This document shows positions 1-9,136 of a stretch of DNA of 64,000 nucleotides, in pieces. This DNA is from Propionibacteriaceae bacterium (GTDB lineage: Bacteria > Actinomycetota > Actinomycetes > Propionibacteriales > Propionibacteriaceae). The first letter of the stretch is position 1. Every line of letters begins with the position of its first letter. The stretch is from positions 1-64,000 of the forward strand of contig JAISJP010000012.1 of the NCBI GenBank assembly GCA_031261455.1. Reading direction: 5' to 3'. The translations under genes and the position numbers were made by a program. Under the pieces are notes generated by a model, which saw only the letters and a list, made by a program, of their open reading frames with translations, was not told the DNA's origin and did not search any database.

Positions 1-16
1 TGTAGTTGCACGTAAC

Positions 17-109
17 GGAGGCGTCGCCTAGTCGGTCTATGGCGCCCGCCTGCTAAGCGGGTTGGGGTCTCAAAACCCCTCGCGAGTTCGAATCTCGCCG
101 CCTCCGCCA
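17..109 (+). tRNA. tRNA-Ser (anticodon GCT)
   Basis: Decodes the serine codons AGC/AGU. The cloverleaf is complete: the acceptor stem pairs 17-23 with 99-105, the anticodon stem pairs 45-49 with 57-61 and holds GCT at 52-54, and the T arm spans 82-98 with loop TTCGAAT. A long variable arm (GGGG...CCCC, about 63-79) marks a class II serine tRNA. CCA is encoded at 107-109. An intrinsic terminator follows directly. Confidence 0.95.
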
Positions 110-116
110 AAGCAAG

Positions 117-147
117 AAGCCGGGGTTCATCCCCGGCTTTTTGTTTT
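117..147 (+). terminator. Rho-independent terminator of tRNA-Ser
   Basis: The GC-rich stem GCCGGGG (119-125) pairs with CCCCGGC (131-137) across a five-base loop, flanked by AA/TT pairs, and is followed by the T-rich run TTTTTGTTTT. It lies 8 bases after the tRNA CCA end. Confidence 0.9.
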
Positions 148-180
148 GATCGTGCCCGTGGAGATTCGCACTCGTGAGAG

Positions 181-229
181 GACTCCCGGTTAACAGCGAA
201 GGCCCCAGTGGGGCGTTCGCCCGGGAGTC
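181..229 (+). other. Long imperfect hairpin, possible structured RNA
   Basis: The outer stem GACTCCCGG (181-189) is perfectly complementary to 221-229. The inner stem GCGAA (196-200)/TTCGC (216-220) continues past one G-G mismatch into GGCCCC/GGGGC around an AGT loop. A second stem pairs 256-264 with 268-276 (AGGAAATGC/GCATTTCCT). The hairpins lie between the tRNA terminator and the degenerate tRNA-end copy. No function is assigned. Confidence 0.5.
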
Positions 230-277
230 AGCCGAACACTTCAGTGCGAGGCACCAGGAAATGCACAGCATTTCCTG

Positions 278-335
278 CGAATCTCGCCGCCTGGGCCAAA
301 GCAAAGAGCCGGGGCTCATCCACGGCCTCTTGTTT
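278..335 (+). repeat. Degenerate copy of the tRNA-Ser 3' end and its terminator
   Basis: This segment repeats 89-146 at an offset of 189 bases. The first 15 bases (CGAATCTCGCCGCCT) are identical, the block CCAAAGCAA is identical, and the terminator stem survives in decayed form (GAGCCGGGG...CCACGGCCTC). The tRNA body is missing upstream, so this is not a second tRNA gene. It may be an attachment-site footprint left by an element that integrated into the tRNA, or a decayed tandem copy. Confidence 0.7.
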
Positions 336-380
336 GTCTGCGTCTCCGTCAAGAATGAAACGCGGCCCGCTGTATCCAAC

Positions 381-386
381 TACACT
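381..386 (+). promoter_or_regulatory. -10 box TACACT, leaderless chorismate mutase
   Basis: TACACT ends 7 bases before the ATG at 394, and no Shine-Dalgarno sequence lies between them. The spacing matches the TAnnnT-N6/7-start pattern of many genes in this window. No clear -35 box is visible. Confidence 0.6.
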
Positions 387-393
387 GGTGCCC

Positions 394-678
394 ATGGGTG
401 AGGAGCCGCTGGAGCAGTTGGTTAGGCTGCGCGAGAGCATTGATGAGCGCGATGTTGAGTTGGTGCGGGTGCTGGCTAGCAGGTTTGAGCTGACTCGTAA
501 GGTGGGGGTGTTGAAGGCGGCGCATGATCTGCCGCCGAAGGATCCGGCGCGCGAGGAGGAGCACTTTGCGTATCTGCGCTCTGCCGCCGAGGAGGCGCGA
601 CTCGACCCGGAGTTGGTGACGACGATCTTCGATGCCATCATGGCGCAGGTGCGCCGCGACCATCTGAGTTTCCGCTGA
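394..678 (+). CDS. Monofunctional AroQ-type chorismate mutase
   Basis: Converts chorismate to prephenate, the branch step to phenylalanine and tyrosine; cytosolic. The 94-residue product has the all-helical AroQ layout: helix 1 with LRESID (residues 12-17), LASRFELTRKVG around 27-38, and PPKDPAREEE around 47-56, which carries the substrate-binding Arg and Lys positions of the family. The length fits a free-standing AroQ domain. I chose the ATG at 394 because the -10 box TACACT ends 7 bases upstream; the open frame extends further upstream only through the degenerate tRNA repeat. The GTG at 388 is a possible alternative start. Confidence 0.85.
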   Translation: MGEEPLEQLVRLRESIDERDVELVRVLASRFELTRKVGVLKAAHDLPPKDPAREEEHFAYLRSAAEEARLDPELVTTIFDAIMAQVRRDHLSFR

Positions 679-684
679 GGCCAC

Positions 685-1362
685 TCACGCGGCCATGAGG
701 AGCTCTTGGCGGTGGACGCGGAGTTTCTTTATGGCGGATGAGCAGCGGTAGCGCACCATCTCTGGGGACATGCCATGACGCTCCGCCGCTTGTTGCCCGC
801 TGAGGCCGTCGTCGTAGATGCTGCGCAGCACCGCGATTGAGGCGCGCGGCACGAGAGCACGGCGTTCAGCAAGATCGATGATCTCGGCGACACGAGGATA
901 GCTGGCACCGGCTGGGTCTGGTTGCTGGGGCGGCTCAGGCGGCTGATCGACGGTGATCTCGCGGCCGTCTTTAGCGGCTGCACGCGACACGGCTTTCAGA
1001 CAATCAAGACACAGATTGACCATCACGTTGGTGCTGCGAGTTGCCGCCGGATACGTGGCGACCCGCTCCCACGCAGCGGAGATAAACTCGGCCAGTTCGT
1101 ACTTGGCGCTGCGGCCTGCGTACCACGCCAACCTGCGGGCCATGGACTGCAACAGCAGCCGGCCGGCCAGCTCGTCCTTGTCTTGCGCGAGCAGCACCAA
1201 CTTGGCCGAAGTGACATCGTCACTCCACAGGTAACCCACCATGTCATCCATGGGGCCGGGCGCAACGCCAACCATCATCCAGCGCCCCGGCACGTCCGGA
1301 TTGGCGCAGAGCACCCGATACCAGTCTTTATTGAGTTGCTCATAGGCGACTGCGGTCCTCAT
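685..1362 (-). CDS. Sigma-70 region 4-like HTH protein
   Basis: A 225-residue protein whose last 60 residues form a helix-turn-helix like sigma region 4 (VPRASIAVLRSIYDDGLSG, then AAERHGMSPEMVRYR, then a basic helix). The middle part (about 60-125) is helical and could be a degenerate region 2; residues 135-150 are a Pro-rich linker. It resembles sigma-factor-like transcription proteins, but I do not see a clear region 2 promoter-melting motif, so it may be a regulator rather than a true sigma factor. The start is preceded by GTGAGGTCAGG on the minus strand. It converges on the chorismate mutase gene, with 6 bases between the two stop codons. Confidence 0.6.
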   Translation of the reverse strand: MRTAVAYEQLNKDWYRVLCANPDVPGRWMMVGVAPGPMDDMVGYLWSDDVTSAKLVLLAQDKDELAGRLLLQSMARRLAWYAGRSAKYELAEFISAAWERVATYPAATRSTNVMVNLCLDCLKAVSRAAAKDGREITVDQPPEPPQQPDPAGASYPRVAEIIDLAERRALVPRASIAVLRSIYDDGLSGQQAAERHGMSPEMVRYRCSSAIKKLRVHRQELLMAA

Positions 1363-1507
1363 GTTGGCCTGACCTCACTTTGCTATTCATCAACGACGAT
1401 GTTGTGAGGTCTATCGTGCTAAGAAAGTTGGGGGTTCTTGTCTCCTGGACAGGGCTACTTGTTGCAAGTTTCCGCGAAATGTCTCCCGACACGCATCTAA
1501 ACGTGAA

Positions 1508-1702
1508 TTGGTCAATCCGTTCGTCATCGTGGCGGACTCGTCTCCGCTGCCCAGTGAGTTCAAGAAGATCGACGCCAACATTCCAGTTTGGCCGTGGGGG
1601 CTTGTCGTGAACTTGCTCCTGGGAGGTTTCTTCTTCCGTGCGGCGGTTGTTCGGCTGAAGGTGCCGTATCGCAAACTCGCCAAAGGCGTGCGCGTCGCCT
1701 AA
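1508..1702 (+). CDS. Possible small membrane protein or decayed gene remnant
   Basis: A frame of 64 codons from a TTG. Residues about 29-47 (WGLVVNLLLGGFFFRAAVV) would form one membrane helix, followed by a basic tail (RLKVPYRKLAKGVRVA), a positive-inside pattern. The adjacent frame from 1380 also reads like a hydrophobic protein (VLRKLGVLVSWTGLLVASF) up to about 1490, so a single two-helix gene broken by a frameshift near 1490-1510 is possible. The stop overlaps the stop of the convergent gene at 1699. No family recognised. Confidence 0.35.
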   Translation: MVNPFVIVADSSPLPSEFKKIDANIPVWPWGLVVNLLLGGFFFRAAVVRLKVPYRKLAKGVRVA

Positions 1703-1968
1703 CTGTCCTCGGCGGACTCGCTGCGGGCAGCTTGAGCTTTCGCCTTGGCGTAGGTGGCGCGGGCTTTCAGCAGGCGCGCCTTCATGCGGGCAAAGGGCTT
1801 CTGGCTGAGGGTGCCGTACGCCATGTACATGCGGCGCTCGAACTGCTGGATGTCGTTGGTACCCAGTGGCATGTCGCGGCGGAAATTCGCCCACGCAGCC
1901 TCAGCGGCGCGCAGTTCGGTGATTGCCTCCGCCAAGGCGTCCGGTGCGTCCGTGGCTTCGTGGCTCAT
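1699..1968 (-). CDS. Hypothetical protein, 89 aa, helical
   Basis: A charged, alanine-rich protein predicted to be almost entirely helical (LAEAITELRAAEAAWANFRR near the N-terminus, a basic KARLLKARATYAKAKAQAARS helix region near the C-terminus), without signal peptide or membrane segment. The ATG at 1968 is chosen over much longer upstream extensions that run antisense to guaA and are not protein-like. It is divergent from guaA with 54 bases between start codons. I do not recognise the family. The Ala/Lys/Arg-rich tail would suit nucleic-acid contact, but that is only inference. Confidence 0.6.
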   Translation of the reverse strand: MSHEATDAPDALAEAITELRAAEAAWANFRRDMPLGTNDIQQFERRMYMAYGTLSQKPFARMKARLLKARATYAKAKAQAARSESAEDS

Positions 1969-2009
1969 GTCTCTATATGTTAGTGCTGCTTGCTCATGTG
2001 CGGGGCCGG

Positions 2010-2015
2010 TAGACT
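2010..2015 (+). promoter_or_regulatory. -10 box TAGACT, leaderless guaA
   Basis: TAGACT is followed by 7 bases and then the ATG at 2023, with no ribosome-binding site between. The same hexamer at a similar distance precedes uppS and dus. Confidence 0.6.
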
Positions 2016-2022
2016 TGATCTT

Positions 2023-3585
<1,563 letters not shown>

Positions 3586-3594
3586 GAGCGAACC

Positions 3595-3744
3595 GTGCCA
3601 GATGATGCGACACCCCAAGCAAGTGATGTGACTCCGGCGCGTCTTCGAGAAGTGGTGTTGGAAGAGATTCGGAAGAACGCCCGCCTGATGCCGCCTTTGG
3701 ACACCGACTCGGTGCTTGCCGACATCCATGCAGATAGGCGATGA
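3595..3744 (+). CDS. Small acidic protein, possible orphan antitoxin
   Basis: Starts with GTG 9 bases after the guaA stop and encodes 49 residues. The sequence is protein-like: a helix TPARLREVVLEEIRKNARL followed by PPLDTDSVLADIHADRR. Short acidic proteins ending in a D-x-I-x-x-D-R-R type tail are common among type II antitoxins (VapB- or Phd-like), but I see no intact toxin next to it: the 35-codon frame that overlaps its stop (ATG 3741) has no toxin motif. It could equally be an uncharacterised small gene co-transcribed with guaA. The convergent Fic gene ends 51 bases beyond it. Confidence 0.45.
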   Translation: MPDDATPQASDVTPARLREVVLEEIRKNARLMPPLDTDSVLADIHADRR

Positions 3745-3794
3745 ACTTATCCTTGAGTGACTGGCGTGTGGAGCGGTCGAGTAGCACCCTCTTG

Positions 3795-4709
3795 CTAGCT
3801 GATGATCGCCAACCAGTCGGCAAGTCTTTGTTGCGTGTAGCCGAGCACTAGCTGGGTCATTGGCAGCGAGTCTCCGAGGTCGTCGCGCGCCTCGAAGCAG
3901 TCGTAGTAGCGACGACGGTCGGTGTACTTGATGTTGATAGGCAGGTAGCCGGAGCGCATCAGCATCAGGTTGAGTAGGAGTCTGCCGGTGCGGCCGTTGC
4001 CATCGATGAAGGGATGGATGGCCTCGAAGTTGAGGTGGAAGCGGGCCGCGCGATCTATGGGGTGATGTCGGTCTCTGGCGTAGTCCTGCAGCAACTCGTC
4101 TATGAGTTCCGGCACAAGGATCGGCTCGGGCGGCCTGTGAGTACTGCCGAGGATGCGCACGGCGACGTTGCGGAATGAGCCGCGATCATCCGGACGATCC
4201 GCCAACACGAGATAGTGAATGTCCTTGATGACGCGTGACGTGAGTGGCTCATTGGCGCTAGCCAACTGCTCAACATAACTGAACGCGTCCGCGTGACCGA
4301 CCGCCTCAAGGTGGTCTTTGAGCGGCTTCTCGCCAATGGTCAAGCCTTCGAGGACGAGGGCAGTCTCTTTCAAAGTGAGTGTGTTGCCTTCGATGGCGTT
4401 GGAGTCGTAGGTGTACTCGACTACGAAGTCGTTGCGGATGCGCTCCAGTTCACCCTGCGTGAGGGGACGGCGGCGGCCCATCTCGTCGCGCAGGGCATCC
4501 ACGTGTGCGAACTCGGAACGCAACTGTTCCGGTACATCGACGTAACGGTATTCTCTGGCATCTGAGGGCTTTGGAGTGCCTGTCGGGATGGTCCAGAAGT
4601 GGCCTTGACGTACGGCTCCAAGGATTCGTCCTTGCGTGGCAAGGTTCCGGACCCATCGCGGGTCTACGTTCCAAGCGTGCGCAGCTTGTGCAGTAGTCCA
4701 CATCTCCAT
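3795..4709 (-). CDS. Fic/DOC family protein with N-terminal HTH
   Basis: Fic proteins transfer AMP (or other nucleotide moieties) from NTPs to hydroxyl groups of target proteins. The core motif HPFIDGNGRTGR (about residues 232-243) is intact, including the catalytic His and the phosphate-binding GNGR loop. The inhibitory motif SNAIEG (about 103-108, S/T-x-x-x-E-G/N) lies N-terminal to the core, so the protein is of the self-inhibited class. Residues 1-50 resemble an excisionase-type DNA-binding domain (TTAQAAHAWNVDPRWVRNL). The start (ATG 4709) was chosen because a 14-bp inverted repeat begins 3 bases upstream and probably serves as its operator; a start at 4745 would place the repeat inside the gene. 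Confidence 0.88.
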   Translation of the reverse strand: MEMWTTAQAAHAWNVDPRWVRNLATQGRILGAVRQGHFWTIPTGTPKPSDAREYRYVDVPEQLRSEFAHVDALRDEMGRRRPLTQGELERIRNDFVVEYTYDSNAIEGNTLTLKETALVLEGLTIGEKPLKDHLEAVGHADAFSYVEQLASANEPLTSRVIKDIHYLVLADRPDDRGSFRNVAVRILGSTHRPPEPILVPELIDELLQDYARDRHHPIDRAARFHLNFEAIHPFIDGNGRTGRLLLNLMLMRSGYLPINIKYTDRRRYYDCFEARDDLGDSLPMTQLVLGYTQQRLADWLAIIS

Positions 4710-4711
4710 AA

Positions 4712-4759
4712 CGGAAGTGTAGCTCGTAAGACAGGCATTTTTCAAGAGCTACACTTCCG
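4712..4759. promoter_or_regulatory. 14-bp inverted repeat upstream of fic
   Basis: The arm CGGAAGTGTAGCTC (4712-4725) has its perfect reverse complement at 4746-4759, 20 bases away. The arms flank the probable fic promoter and one abuts the start codon, as expected for autoregulation by the HTH-bearing Fic protein. The link to that protein is inferred from position only. Confidence 0.6.
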
Positions 4760-4810
4760 CGAGACGGAGATGGCCTCCGCTGGGAGGACATGGAGCCTTC
4801 TAGTGACAGG

Positions 4811-4874
4811 CGCATCTGTCGGTTATAACCGACAGATGCGGCGTGCACAGGGACACTCATCGGTTATGACCGAT
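4811..4874. promoter_or_regulatory. Operator-like pair: 30-bp perfect palindrome plus second copy of its core
   Basis: Positions 4811-4840 form a perfect 30-bp palindrome centred on CGGTTATAACCG (arm CGCATCTGTCGGTTA). The core recurs at 4861-4872 as CGGTTATGACCG inside ATCGGT-TATG-ACCGAT (4859-4874). Centres are 41 bp apart, about four helical turns. The TATAAC inside the first copy could be a -10 box. No intact gene starts just downstream: only a 38-codon frame (ATG 4866) that runs antisense into the DUF421 gene. Confidence 0.6.
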
Positions 4875-4923
4875 AAGGGAGTAGTTATCTGCTGTCGTGC
4901 TGGTGGCGGCGCTACGCCGTCCG

Positions 4924-5451
4924 TTACAGGCCCAGAACGCCCGCCAGCAGTTGCTCGTCGGGGTCTTGACCCACGCGGATGACTGTCAGAGACCCGTCTG
5001 TCTCGACGATGACCGTGGCGACTTCGCTCAACTGACGGACCCCCGCACGACGGAGGCGGACGTAGAGTTCGCGCTCGCTTAGACGGGCACGTTGCAGCAT
5101 CTCGGGGACAATCTGTCCGTCTGTCATCACGGCTTTGGCGCGGCGCGGCTTGAGGCCGAACGTCAGGCCAAGGCGACGCAGTTGGTTGAAGATGGACTCA
5201 AGCACCAGCAGCGTGGCAAGCGCCAGCAGGCCACCGGCTAGACGTGGCGCCTCGCCCAAGATGGAGCGGGCGGTGATCGCGCCGATAAGCGTCAGAATTG
5301 CTACGGACCCCACGGAAACCCGCGACTGGAGCGACTGCCAAAACAGGCTCACCAGCGCGATCAGTACCGCGTACAACACGCACGCTGAGATAACCACTGC
5401 CAGCGCCTCGGCCGGGGTGACCCACAACAGTTCGATAAGTTTCGATCCCAT
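4924..5451 (-). CDS. DUF421/YetF-family membrane protein
   Basis: 175 residues. Three N-terminal membrane segments (about 12-34, 42-65 and 68-90) are followed by a cytosolic domain of about 80 residues (PRRAKAVMTDGQIVPEMLQRARLSERELYVRLR...). This is the YetF/DUF421 arrangement: membrane part, then a small beta-barrel-like domain with the D-G-x-I-x-x-x-x-L-x-x-x-x-L-x-x-x-L-R pattern. Function is not established for the family. It lies 35 bases downstream of the isoaspartyl peptidase gene on the same strand, so the two are probably co-transcribed. Confidence 0.85.
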   Translation of the reverse strand: MGSKLIELLWVTPAEALAVVISACVLYAVLIALVSLFWQSLQSRVSVGSVAILTLIGAITARSILGEAPRLAGGLLALATLLVLESIFNQLRRLGLTFGLKPRRAKAVMTDGQIVPEMLQRARLSERELYVRLRRAGVRQLSEVATVIVETDGSLTVIRVGQDPDEQLLAGVLGL

Positions 5452-5486
5452 GGGTCAATCTTCCCACTGTTGGGCGCAGCGGAAGA

Positions 5487-6398
5487 TCAGGCCAACTGGG
5501 TGTGGACGCCGGATTCGGTGCGCCAAGCGGAGATCATGTGGGTGGAGTTCCATGCGGCTGCGGCTTGTCCGTCGGAACCCATGATAATGACACCACCGTA
5601 GCCGCCGCGCGTACCCACCTCGTCGCTCAGTGTGCCTTCGCCCGCAGCGGCCAAGGGCTGGCCGAGGTAGCGCACTCGGGCCTGGATCTCGTGAGCGACG
5701 GCGCCCTCGATGAACATCTCGCCCCAACCGGTAGCAGAGATCGCGACGCCGTGAGGGCCGTCCGCCGCCCAAGTGCCAGCGCCGATGATGGGCGAGTCGC
5801 CGACGCGACCGTGCTTCTTGTTCTCCATACCGCCGGTGGACGTTGCCGCTGCTAGGTGGCCGTTGCGGTCGATGGCGACAGCGCCAACCGTTCCGTGGGG
5901 TTCGGCAATGGCCTCCGCCGCCTGCACGCGTTTGAGTTGCTCGGCGCGCTCGGCGGTGACGAAGTAGTCGTTGGCTACCCGCTCCAAGTCCCACTCTTCG
6001 AGCAGCGAGTCCGGCGGCATCGCCAAGAACACGTGAGGGGAGCGCTCCAAAACCGCACGCGCGAACAGCACTGGGTGCCTGGCATGTGTCGAGCCGCAGA
6101 CGGCACCGGAGTGCCCTTCGAACATCACGGCAGCGTCATGCTCGACGACCGCATCCGCGTTGAGCGTAGCCCCACGTCCACAGTTGAAACCCTCGTTCTC
6201 TTCCATGACGCACACCGCCGCGCACACCGCGTCCAGCGCAGAGCCGCCGCCCTCAAGCACCTTTTCGCCTGCGGCGAACGCCTCTTCGAGCCCGGTGTAG
6301 AGCAGGCGTTCCCGCTCGGCGCTCAGTTCTGTGATGTTGCCCGCCCCGCCATGAATCAGCAGGGTATATGGGCGCAGTTTAGGAATCTCGGCAAACAC
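5487..6398 (-). CDS. Isoaspartyl peptidase / L-asparaginase (Ntn hydrolase)
   Basis: Cleaves beta-aspartyl dipeptides and asparagine after autoproteolysis. The N-terminal YTLLIHGGAG motif is followed by GGGSALDAVCAAV and the ERGATLN-like NCGRGATLNADA. The processing site is HGTVGAVAID, with the nucleophile Thr at about residue 170 from the start used here. STGGMENKKHGRVGDSPIIGAGTWA is the conserved beta-subunit start region. Length (303 residues) fits the family. I chose the GTG at 6398 because the minus strand has TATACT ending 7 bases upstream; a GTG at 6422 would add 8 residues and overlap that box. Confidence 0.92.
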   Translation of the reverse strand: MFAEIPKLRPYTLLIHGGAGNITELSAERERLLYTGLEEAFAAGEKVLEGGGSALDAVCAAVCVMEENEGFNCGRGATLNADAVVEHDAAVMFEGHSGAVCGSTHARHPVLFARAVLERSPHVFLAMPPDSLLEEWDLERVANDYFVTAERAEQLKRVQAAEAIAEPHGTVGAVAIDRNGHLAAATSTGGMENKKHGRVGDSPIIGAGTWAADGPHGVAISATGWGEMFIEGAVAHEIQARVRYLGQPLAAAGEGTLSDEVGTRGGYGGVIIMGSDGQAAAAWNSTHMISAWRTESGVHTQLA

Positions 6399-6405
6399 GC
6401 CAATC

Positions 6406-6411
6406 AGTATA
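6406..6411 (-). promoter_or_regulatory. -10 box TATACT, leaderless isoaspartyl peptidase
   Basis: On the minus strand TATACT is followed by 7 bases and then the GTG at 6398, matching the spacing seen for other leaderless starts in the window. Confidence 0.55.
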
Positions 6412-6519
6412 GTGGCGGGCACCCGTTGTCCGCTTGGTCCCGCCGATTTGCCGCACTGACCCGGTTAGCGCGCAGCATCCGTGCGAAGCATAGACTAGGG
6501 CGACTCGAACCTGCCGGAC

Positions 6520-6582
6520 GCGAGTTTGTGCACGATTTGCTACCGTCGTCCAGCGCGATCCACGGTTCGTGCACGAACTCGC
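6520..6582. repeat. 16-bp inverted repeat after rarD
   Basis: GCGAGTTTGTGCACGA (6520-6535) and TCGTGCACGAACTCGC (6567-6582) are complementary except for one G-T pair. The second arm contains the 14-bp palindrome GTTCGTGCACGAAC. It starts at the rarD stop codon, so it could act as a terminator stem, but no T-run follows on the minus strand. Confidence 0.5.
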
Positions 6583-7505
6583 TAGGTTTGCTCGGATTGA
6601 GCTGGTTTTCTGCGTCCGCGCCAGGTGCGGGCGAGGATGTCGACACTGAGGACGGCCAGCGCTACCCAGATGAGGGCAAAACCTGCCCAGCGGGCTAGGG
6701 GCATGTCTTCGTGGAAGACGAAGACGCCTAAGAAAAATGTGCCGATGGGAGAGATGTACTGGATGAACCCCAGTGTGGTCAGCGGCAAGTGAGCGGCGCT
6801 GAACGCGAACAGCAGCAGCGGGATCGCGGTGACGACGCCAGCCAGCGCGAGTTCGGCACTGAGCGCCCAGCCATCGGTCCAGAAATGTCCTTGGCCGCTG
6901 GCCTGTAGGTAAATGATGTAGCCAAGCGCGATTGGAGACACCGTCGCCGTCTCGATGCCTAAGCCGACCACCGGGGTCACCTTGCCCGCAACGCGGTTTT
7001 TCAGCAGCCCGTAGACGCCGAAAGTGAGCGCCAAACTCAGGCCGATGAACGGGAACTCTCCGTATCCGATAATCATCACCAGCACCGCCACTCCACAGAT
7101 CGCTAGGGCGATCAGTTGCAGTGGACGGACTCGCTCATGCAGGAACGCATACGCCAAAGCGACGGTGACAAGCGGGTTTACAAAGTACCCCAACGACGAA
7201 TCCAGCGTGTGCCCGGTGTTGACAGCAGCGATAAAGATCAGCCAGTTGACACTCACCAGCACCCCGGCACCCATCAGCGTGAGCAGCGAGCGCCGACTGG
7301 CAACCACACCCCGGGCGTCTCCCCAAGAGTGCGTCACCGTGAGCAGGATGGCGCAGAACACCAGCGACCATACGATGCGGTGCGCCACAATCTCCACCGG
7401 ACTGGCCGCGCCGAGCAGCTTGAAGTACAGCGGAAACACCGACCACAAGATGTACGCAGCGAAGCCCGCGACCAAGCCCGCCTTGTTCGATCTGCTGTCA
7501 TCCAC
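6582..7505 (-). CDS. rarD: RarD/EamA-type permease
   Basis: 307 residues with ten predicted membrane helices in two EamA repeats. The opening GLVAGFAAYILWSVFPLYFKLLG and the segment VNWLIFIAAVNTGHTLDSSLGYFVNPLV (about residues 89-117) are typical of the RarD branch of the drug/metabolite transporter superfamily; the end ...RTWRGRRKPAQ is a basic cytosolic tail. The substrate is unknown; the family name comes from chloramphenicol sensitivity in E. coli. The start is GTG. It lies 62 bases downstream of glycyl-tRNA synthetase on the same strand. Confidence 0.9.
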   Translation of the reverse strand: MDDSRSNKAGLVAGFAAYILWSVFPLYFKLLGAASPVEIVAHRIVWSLVFCAILLTVTHSWGDARGVVASRRSLLTLMGAGVLVSVNWLIFIAAVNTGHTLDSSLGYFVNPLVTVALAYAFLHERVRPLQLIALAICGVAVLVMIIGYGEFPFIGLSLALTFGVYGLLKNRVAGKVTPVVGLGIETATVSPIALGYIIYLQASGQGHFWTDGWALSAELALAGVVTAIPLLLFAFSAAHLPLTTLGFIQYISPIGTFFLGVFVFHEDMPLARWAGFALIWVALAVLSVDILARTWRGRRKPAQSEQT

Positions 7506-7567
7506 AATTACGCAACTCTAGGCCAAATCGGGGCGTCAAACGTGCATCAGTCTTGGCGACTGACTGC

Positions 7568-8956
<1,389 letters not shown>

Positions 8957-9099
8957 GATGTTCGGCCACTCCATTCATGGATTGAGGCCCGCGAGGTTGT
9001 GCGCGAGGCGCGCCAACGAGGGGCGAGTTTCCGGTACCTGGCTGGCATCGGTTGAACTATCTTAACCTACGCAGCCGCCAAACCTGTTGGCGAGTCGAT

Positions 9100-9136
9100 T
9101 TGCAACGGACACGATCCTTATTGATAATGGTTATCA
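9100..9136 (+). promoter_or_regulatory. znu promoter with Zur/Fur-type box
   Basis: The -35 TTGCAA (9100-9105) and the -10 GATAAT (9123-9128) are 17 bp apart. TGATAATGGTTATCA (9122-9136) is a 6-3-6 perfect inverted repeat in the style of Fur/Zur boxes; it covers the -10 and the expected transcription start. The ATG at 9136 begins at the last base of the box, so the message is probably leaderless and a bound Zur would block polymerase directly. The regulator is encoded at the end of the same operon. Confidence 0.8.

Noticed and set aside
3741..3850. 35-codon frame overlapping the stop of the small protein after guaA, considered as its toxin
   Set aside because: No toxin motif, runs antisense into the Fic gene end, and lacks protein-like composition.
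4866..4982. 38-codon frame behind the palindrome pair
   Set aside because: It runs antisense into the DUF421 gene and shows no conserved pattern; more likely chance than a gene.
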